A model generated the notes under the pieces. That model was given only the letters and a program-made list of their open reading frames with translations, had not been told where the DNA came from and did no database searches. This document shows positions 7,031 through 11,067 of a DNA stretch of 11,067 bases, piece by piece. A program made the translations under genes and the position numbers. Location of the stretch: contig JAESUD010000001.1 of the NCBI GenBank assembly GCA_016763335.1, positions 1 through 11,067 on the forward strand, written 5' to 3'. The stretch is from Emcibacteraceae bacterium (GTDB lineage Bacteria; Pseudomonadota; Alphaproteobacteria; Sphingomonadales; Emcibacteraceae). Numbering within the stretch: position 1 is the stretch's first letter; each line of letters begins with the position of its first letter.

Positions 7031-7954
7031 TTACACTGGTTTTGCGCCCGACGCATGGCCGCCGCGCAGGGCATATTCCATGGTTCCTCGCGTATATATA
7101 TGGTCGGTATCAAGCATTGCTGATGGCGCATATTGGAATGACGCCCCGATATTTTTATAAATATCATCGAACGGGCGTTCTTCAGTTTGTTTAAAGAGTT
7201 CTTCAAAGCTATCGACAACAAAATAACTTTGCTGAAGATCATCAACTTTATAATCCGTGCGCATGACACGGTCGACATTAAGGTGAATACGGTTTGGTGA
7301 CTGTGCTTCCAGGGAAAACGCGCTTTCTTCTGCCGATGATAATATTCCGGCGCCATAAATTCGGATGCCATCATTCGTATTAATAAGGCCAAATTCAACC
7401 GTATACCAATAAAGCGCGCTTAAAGCTTTTAGATGATTATAATGGATCGCTTTCCACCCTGCCTGACCATATGCCTGCATGTAATGAGCAAAAGCAGGAT
7501 CTGTAAGCAATGCAACATGCCCAAAGGCATCATGAAATACATCCGGCTCTTCAATATATTCTAACTGATCAGCACGGCGAATAAAATTACCAGCCGGAAA
7601 ACGCTTATTGGCAAGATGATAAAAAAACACATGATCCGGAATGAGCATCGGCACAGGAACCACAGTCCAACCCGTTATCGATTTAAGGGTTTCATTTGTA
7701 CGGTTAAAATCTGGTACGCCACCACGATCAAAATCTAACAACTCTAATCCATTGAAAAACTGGTCACAGGCCCTGCCTTTTAATACATCCATTTGCCGGC
7801 GATATAAAATGTCCCAAACTTTATGCTCACCCACAGTATAATCACGTTGCTTTAGCTCAAGCCAATCATTGCTGAGGCCGTCCGGTTTCTTTAATTTTGC
7901 CGCAAATACATTTTCTGATGCGGTCGGCATAATAGAATAATCAATTGGTTCCAT
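7031..7954 (-). CDS. phhA: Phenylalanine 4-monooxygenase (canonical copy)
   Basis: This 307-residue, Fe(II)- and tetrahydropterin-dependent hydroxylase converts Phe to Tyr. It has the single catalytic domain typical of bacterial enzymes, without the animal regulatory ACT domain. Iron ligands are His141 and His146 (FHDAFGH) and Glu187 (LYWYTVEFGL). The pterin-stacking Phe is Phe110 (DHVFFYHLANKRFP). Trp183, Tyr184 and Phe188 line the substrate side as in characterised homologues. The IRIYGAGILSS segment is also intact. The SDR gene starts 10 nt after its stop codon and phhB follows, so these three form one operon. An ACGGAA ribosome binding site precedes the ATG, and a perfect -10 TATAAT lies about 30 nt upstream, so it may be transcribed independently of the paralogue ahead of it. 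Confidence 0.95.
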   Translation of the reverse strand: MEPIDYSIMPTASENVFAAKLKKPDGLSNDWLELKQRDYTVGEHKVWDILYRRQMDVLKGRACDQFFNGLELLDFDRGGVPDFNRTNETLKSITGWTVVPVPMLIPDHVFFYHLANKRFPAGNFIRRADQLEYIEEPDVFHDAFGHVALLTDPAFAHYMQAYGQAGWKAIHYNHLKALSALYWYTVEFGLINTNDGIRIYGAGILSSAEESAFSLEAQSPNRIHLNVDRVMRTDYKVDDLQQSYFVVDSFEELFKQTEERPFDDIYKNIGASFQYAPSAMLDTDHIYTRGTMEYALRGGHASGAKPV

Positions 7955-7983
7955 AATAAATTCCGTTAATTATTTAAAATAGA

Positions 7984-7989
7984 ATTATA
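7984..7989 (-). promoter_or_regulatory. Possible -10 element upstream of phhA
   Basis: A perfect TATAAT on the minus strand, about 30 nt before the phhA start, would give a leader of roughly 22 nt. I find no good -35 hexamer at 16-18 nt, so it would need an activator, which fits an operon served by an Lrp-type regulator, or it is a chance match. Confidence 0.25.
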
Positions 7990-8035
7990 CCCATACCACA
8001 CGAAATAAGGTGTTTAATTGGTGGGTAAATTTGGG

Positions 8036-8086
8036 AAAATTGAAACAAGTTCATCATAATTTATCATTTTATGAAATTTCAATTTT
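8036..8086. repeat. Long inverted repeat between the two hydroxylase genes
   Basis: AAAATTGAAA (8036-8045) and its exact complement TTTCAATTTT (8077-8086) enclose a 31-nt centre. The centre can add a nested CATAA/TTATG stem on the minus-strand RNA. It starts 18 nt after the stop of the upstream hydroxylase gene. The 3' arm ends in four Us but no longer T-tract follows, so termination would be weak. A processing site, an attenuator or an operator are alternatives. Confidence 0.35.
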
Positions 8087-8103
8087 ACCTTATCGTCCAA
8101 GAA

Positions 8104-9027
8104 TTAAACGGGAACTGCGTTAGAAAACCGCCCCCCACGAAGGGAATATTCCTGTGTACCTTTTTGGTAAACTTTATCAGTATCAAGAATGGCCGATGCG
8201 GCAAATTGATAAGATGGTTCAATTCTCGCATACGCTTCCGTAAAGGGGAACGTCGCCATTTGATTAAACAGATCATCAAAGCTATCAATAACAAAATAAC
8301 TTTGCTGTGCGTCTGAAAGAACATAATCGGTTCTAAGCATCCGTTCAAAATCCATGTGAAAACGGTTTGGTGATTTACCTTCTAAGGCAAATTTTGTTTC
8401 CATATGGGATGATAAAATAGCCGCCCCATATATACGGATACCTTTATCAGTTTTAATAAGACCAAGCTCGACTGTGTGCATATATAATGCTGCAAGTGAG
8501 CGAAGTCGGTTATGTTTCATTGCTTCATATCCGGTTTTACCATAATTTTGTAAAAACCTAGAGAATGATGTATTGGCGAGCATTGGTGCATGCGCGAACA
8601 CATCGTGAAAAACATCCGGTTGATCAAGATAATCAAGCTGCTCTTCTGTTCGCAGAAAATCACCAACGGGAAAACGTTTATTTGCCAAATGATAAAAATG
8701 TACATTGTCAGGAATAAGTGCAGGAACTGGGACAAGCGTCCAACCTGTTAATTCTTTCAGTTTTTCGCTAACATCAGAAAGCTTTGGAACACCACCTTGA
8801 TCAAGATTGAGTATTTCCAAACCATCAATGAACTCATCACAAGCACGCCCCGGTACTTCTTTCATCATCCGGTCATATAAAAAGTCCCACCTTTTATGTT
8901 CTTCGTTGGTATATTTACGTTGGGTAGGCAATACCCAATCAAAGCCCAGACCTTCCGGTCTTACATGTTCATTTATATATAGGCCTTCTTTTAATACTGG
9001 TAATGTTGAAAAATCAAACGGCTTCAT
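8104..9027 (-). CDS. Divergent aromatic amino acid hydroxylase paralogue (biopterin-dependent)
   Basis: This 307-residue paralogue aligns with the adjacent phhA product from end to end without a gap. I counted about 163 identical positions (53%). The iron ligands His141, His146 and Glu187 remain. Changes fall at conserved active-site positions: Phe110 to His (the residue that stacks on the pterin), Gly145 to Ala (HDVFAH instead of HDxxGH), Trp183 to Met, Tyr184 to His and Phe188 to Leu (LYMHTVELGL instead of LYWYTVEFGL). The segment after the second His, APMLANT, also departs from the usual VPLLTDP. The frame is intact and the ribosome binding site is good (GGGAG, 6 nt before the ATG), so it is probably expressed. 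It may act on another aromatic substrate, hydroxylate at another position, or use another pterin. It is first in the cluster and divergent from the Lrp-type gene. Confidence 0.88.
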   Translation of the reverse strand: MKPFDFSTLPVLKEGLYINEHVRPEGLGFDWVLPTQRKYTNEEHKRWDFLYDRMMKEVPGRACDEFIDGLEILNLDQGGVPKLSDVSEKLKELTGWTLVPVPALIPDNVHFYHLANKRFPVGDFLRTEEQLDYLDQPDVFHDVFAHAPMLANTSFSRFLQNYGKTGYEAMKHNRLRSLAALYMHTVELGLIKTDKGIRIYGAAILSSHMETKFALEGKSPNRFHMDFERMLRTDYVLSDAQQSYFVIDSFDDLFNQMATFPFTEAYARIEPSYQFAASAILDTDKVYQKGTQEYSLRGGRFSNAVPV

Positions 9028-9259
9028 CAGAAACTCCCTAACTATTACAAATTATTACTTATCTATTTCAATTTTTACTTTCTAAAGTATGGCCGTTAAT
9101 ATTGGATTAATTGTCCTAAATTCAGCAATACTCTAATAAAATTGAGACATTTGTTTCATAATTAATCATATATTGAGAATTTTGTTAAATAATGACCAAG
9201 TTGATAAACAACGCTGCCATAGCAAATTAATTACAAATTTGGAAATATAGGAATTTATT
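9028..9259. promoter_or_regulatory. Divergent promoter region between the hydroxylase paralogue and the Lrp-type gene
   Basis: This 232-nt, very A+T-rich region separates divergent genes. It must hold promoters for both, and most likely the binding sites of the regulator. ATTGAGA is repeated at 9141-9147 and 9172-9178, with a 31-bp period close to three helical turns. That arrangement suits the octameric, DNA-wrapping Lrp family. I could not assign a convincing -35/-10 pair in either direction. Confidence 0.5.
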
Positions 9260-9718
9260 ATGAAAGTATCTGATGCAGATAAAAGAATATTAAAAGCCTT
9301 ACAGAAAAACCCTTCCTATGCGCAGGCCCAACAGGCGAGTAATGTTGGCATGTCCCGTTCCTCATATTGGCGCCATGTAAAAGATTTAGAAGAAGCCGGC
9401 ATTATATTAAAGAGGCGCGTTGAACTTGATGCCCGTAAAATTGGATTAAAACTTAGAGCAAGCTGCGTGATAAGCATTAATAGTCACCGTACAGATTCCA
9501 GAAATGAATTTGAAACACATATTAAAGCCCAAGAAAATGTGCTTGAATGTTTTGCAACATCAGGTGGCAATGATTACTTGCTAACGATAATTGCAGCAGA
9601 CATCGAAAGTTATTATGAAATGATGAGCAAACGTATACTCAATCATCCTACAATAGAAAGCGCTCATACCAGTTTTATTATGGATACAATTAAAGATACT
9701 CATGTTTTACCACTTTAG
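9260..9718 (+). CDS. Lrp/AsnC-family transcriptional regulator
   Basis: This 152-residue DNA-binding protein has an N-terminal helix-turn-helix (about residues 4-50: DADKRILKALQKN, then GMSRSSYWRHVKDLEEAGII) and a C-terminal RAM ligand-binding/oligomerization domain (about 65-148, including SGGNDYLLTIIAADIESYYEMM). Members bind amino acids and activate or repress nearby amino-acid genes. It is transcribed divergently from the hydroxylase cluster, so Phe or Tyr is the likely effector and the cluster the likely target; this is inferred from position. Pseudomonas uses the TyrR-like sigma-54 activator PhhR for this role, so the regulatory logic differs here. AGGAA lies 6 nt before the start codon. 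The HTH has an unusual early stretch, SYAQAQQASNVG, in place of the common LSxxELAxxVG. Confidence 0.9.
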   Translation: MKVSDADKRILKALQKNPSYAQAQQASNVGMSRSSYWRHVKDLEEAGIILKRRVELDARKIGLKLRASCVISINSHRTDSRNEFETHIKAQENVLECFATSGGNDYLLTIIAADIESYYEMMSKRILNHPTIESAHTSFIMDTIKDTHVLPL

Positions 9719-9984
9719 GTATAATGTTTTATATTCTCAAACTTAAATAATTCCTGTAATTCCTTAACAAATAAATCATTGCTTTTTCTAAAAAACGCCT
9801 ATACGGTAATTTGGATTTTAGTTTACTAGGCCTTATTGAAGGGGTATTGCTCTAGAACTTCTTTAAAATTTACAATTTTTAATATTCCAGATGCGGTTAT
9901 TTTTCAACAGATGTATAATTAAAGTCTCTGTTCATTGAATTAAATTGATGAATTAAAATAACAATATTTTGAGGAAGTTACGAA
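9719..9984. other. 266-nt intergenic region upstream of the cold-shock gene
   Basis: I see no gene here. It probably contains the 3' end of the regulator transcript and the promoter and leader of the cold-shock gene. A perfect -10 TATAAT lies at 9914-9919 without a clear -35. GAATTAAA is repeated at 9937-9944 and 9950-9957, just before the ribosome binding site. The A/T-only hairpin around 9865-9884 is too weak to call a terminator. Confidence 0.5.
9914..9919 (+). promoter_or_regulatory. Possible -10 element of the cold-shock gene
   Basis: A perfect TATAAT would place the transcript start near 9926, with a leader of about 59 nt. There is no recognisable -35 at normal spacing, so this is tentative. 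Confidence 0.3.
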
Positions 9985-10191
9985 ATGGCTACAGGCACAG
10001 TTAAATGGTTTAACCCAAATAAGGGATATGGCTTTATTGCACCAGATCAAGGCGGAAATGATGTATTTGTTCATATTTCAGCGCTTGAAAAAGCAGGAAT
10101 CGATAGATTAAACGATGGACAAAAAGTTAGTTACGAAGTTACCGACAGTCGTGGAAAAGAAGCGGCAGACGAACTTAAACTCGTAGACTAA
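9985..10191 (+). CDS. Cold-shock protein (CspA family)
   Basis: This 68-residue, single cold-shock domain protein binds single-stranded RNA or DNA and melts RNA secondary structure, typically on cold shock or in stationary phase. It has the two nucleic-acid-binding motifs: RNP1 within KGYGFIAP (residues 13-20) and RNP2 within DVFVHISAL (26-34). The N terminus MATGTVKWFNPNKGYGFI is the family standard and the length is usual. GAGGAAG lies 7 nt before the ATG. The gene is monocistronic: 266 nt separate it from the regulator upstream, and a hairpin terminator follows. I do not assign a numbered csp name because paralogues cannot be told apart here. Confidence 0.96.
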   Translation: MATGTVKWFNPNKGYGFIAPDQGGNDVFVHISALEKAGIDRLNDGQKVSYEVTDSRGKEAADELKLVD

Positions 10192-10216
10192 TAGAGTAAT
10201 AAGTTATTTTACTTTT

Positions 10217-10250
10217 GCAAAAGTCGCTTAATTGCGACTTTTGCTGTTTA
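10217..10250. terminator. Shared terminator hairpin between convergent cold-shock and aminotransferase genes
   Basis: An 11-bp perfect stem (GCAAAAGTCGC at 10217-10227 with its complement at 10234-10244) has a 6-nt loop. On the plus strand TGTTTA follows. Both strands carry TTTT within the 3' arm. It lies 25 nt after the cold-shock stop codon and 10 nt after the aminotransferase stop codon, so it can serve both; the plus strand looks slightly better. Confidence 0.75.
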
Positions 10251-10254
10251 ATAT

Positions 10255-11067
10255 CTATTGTTTTAAGCGATTGAAGGCTTTTTCCAGTTTATGTAGAAAT
10301 ATATTTGCTTCATCCATACCAAATACCATCGGCGGTTTTCCCTTTAATACATTGTCATATGGCCCATCTGTGGAAAATAAAACCGCATCTTCACGCAGAT
10401 ATTGAACGATTGCACATGCTTCATCCGGGGCTCGCTCCATCGTATCACGGTCTTTTACAAGTTCAGCACCAAAAAACAGTCCACTACCACGCACATGACC
10501 AATAAGCGGATGCCTATCCATCATATCGCGCATACCATCCATGATATATGTACCCGTTTCTAACGCTTTTTGTTGCAAGCCCTCGCCCTCAACCACATCC
10601 ATTACTGCCATCCCGACAGCACAAGATACCGGATTGCCACCAAAACTATTGAAATATTCCATACCATTTGCAAATCTATCGGCAATCTCGCGAGTGGTAA
10701 TTACTGCCGCCATTGGATGGCCATTACCAATTGGTTTTCCTAAACTAACAATATCAGGCACCACCCCCTGACGCTCGAATGCCCACATATGATCTCCAAC
10801 ACGGCCAAACCCCGTTTGAACCTCGTCAGCAATGCATAAACCGCCAGCGGCACGGATTTTCTTATAAGCAGCCTTTAGATAACCATCAGGATATACCATC
10901 TGCCCTCCAACACCGGCGATTGATTCCGCGATAAATACAGCAGGTCCACATCCGGTTTTATCCATAAGGTCAGCTATTTGAACATCTACATCATCAGCAT
11001 AACTCTTGCCACTTTGTTCTGAATAACCCTTAAACCGCCCCTGGTACGGATCAGGAAACTCAGTAAT
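10255..11067 (-). CDS. Class III PLP-dependent aminotransferase, AGXT2/phospho-lyase-like, C-terminal 270 residues, cut by the right edge
   Basis: The frame is open to the right edge, so the N terminus is missing; a Met at 10965 is internal. Visible class III features are the PLP-ring Asp (GGLCIADEVQTGFGRVG), the Schiff-base Lys in SLGKPIGNGHPMAAV and the FNSFGGNPVSCAVG segment. The combination GMEYFNSFGGNPVSCAVG plus STDGPYDNVLKGKPPMVF resembles the clade of alanine-glyoxylate aminotransferase 2 and ethanolamine-phosphate phospho-lyase (AGXT2/ETNPPL). Either an omega-aminotransferase or a phospho-lyase is possible. Bacterial relatives are sometimes fused C-terminally to a phosphotransferase domain; whether that applies here lies outside the window. 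The gene converges on the cold-shock gene, with a shared terminator between them. It has no visible link to the hydroxylase cluster. Confidence 0.9.
   Translation of the reverse strand: MTEFPDPYQGRFKGYSEQSGKSYADDVDVQIADLMDKTGCGPAVFIAESIAGVGGQMVYPDGYLKAAYKKIRAAGGLCIADEVQTGFGRVGDHMWAFERQGVVPDIVSLGKPIGNGHPMAAVITTREIADRFANGMEYFNSFGGNPVSCAVGMAVMDVVEGEGLQQKALETGTYIMDGMRDMMDRHPLIGHVRGSGLFFGAELVKDRDTMERAPDEACAIVQYLREDAVLFSTDGPYDNVLKGKPPMVFGMDEANIFLHKLEKAFNRLKQ

Noticed and set aside
6340..7398. Extended 352-residue version of the SDR with a start inside phhA
   Set aside because: The added 126 residues overlap phhA in another frame and show no SDR features. A ribosome binding site and a standard Rossmann N terminus support the start at 7020.
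8085..8348. Second minus-strand frame overlapping the end of the divergent hydroxylase
   Set aside because: It is an out-of-frame shadow. The hydroxylase frame is continuous and aligns to its end with phhA, so there is no frameshift.

Overview
The window looks like chromosomal DNA of an A+T-rich alphaproteobacterium. The main evidence is the gene order on the minus strand (pcm-like methyltransferase, tolC, popZ, valS), a neighbourhood familiar from Alphaproteobacteria, and the presence of PopZ itself (DUF2497 family), which is essentially restricted to that class. I cannot name a genus from the sequence alone. Codon use and base composition look similar across the window, and I see no insertion sequence, phage gene, tRNA, rRNA or CRISPR array.

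Layout, left to right. (1) 1-4882, minus strand, a housekeeping block: valS (3' end cut by the left edge), popZ, tolC and a PIMT-like methyltransferase. They are separate transcription units: clear terminators follow tolC and popZ, and promoter-like pairs precede popZ, tolC and the methyltransferase. The hairpin after popZ lies inside the short valS leader. (2) 4969-5961, minus strand: an aldo/keto reductase with its own promoter-like sequence. (3) 6046-9027, minus strand, an aromatic amino acid hydroxylase cluster in transcription order: a divergent hydroxylase paralogue, a canonical phenylalanine 4-hydroxylase (phhA), an SDR resembling quinonoid dihydropteridine reductase, and pterin-4a-carbinolamine dehydratase (phhB). 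(4) 9260-9718, plus strand: an Lrp/AsnC-family regulator divergent from the hydroxylase cluster. (5) 9985-10191, plus strand: a cold-shock protein. (6) 10255-11067, minus strand: a class III aminotransferase cut by the right edge, convergent with the cold-shock gene across a shared hairpin terminator.

How the genes work together. The hydroxylase uses tetrahydrobiopterin (or another tetrahydropterin), Fe(II) and O2 to turn Phe into Tyr, releasing 4a-hydroxypterin. PhhB dehydrates that to quinonoid dihydropterin. The SDR, which shares specific sequence hallmarks with animal dihydropteridine reductase, would reduce it back to tetrahydropterin. The three genes are almost contiguous (gaps of 10 and 9 nt), so they appear to encode a complete, self-recycling Phe hydroxylation module, probably controlled by the divergent Lrp-type regulator.

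The most unusual element is the first hydroxylase gene. It has the same length as phhA (307 residues, gap-free alignment, about 53% identical by hand count) and keeps the His-His-Glu iron triad. It is changed at the pterin-stacking and substrate-pocket positions, suggesting a different substrate, regiochemistry or cofactor.
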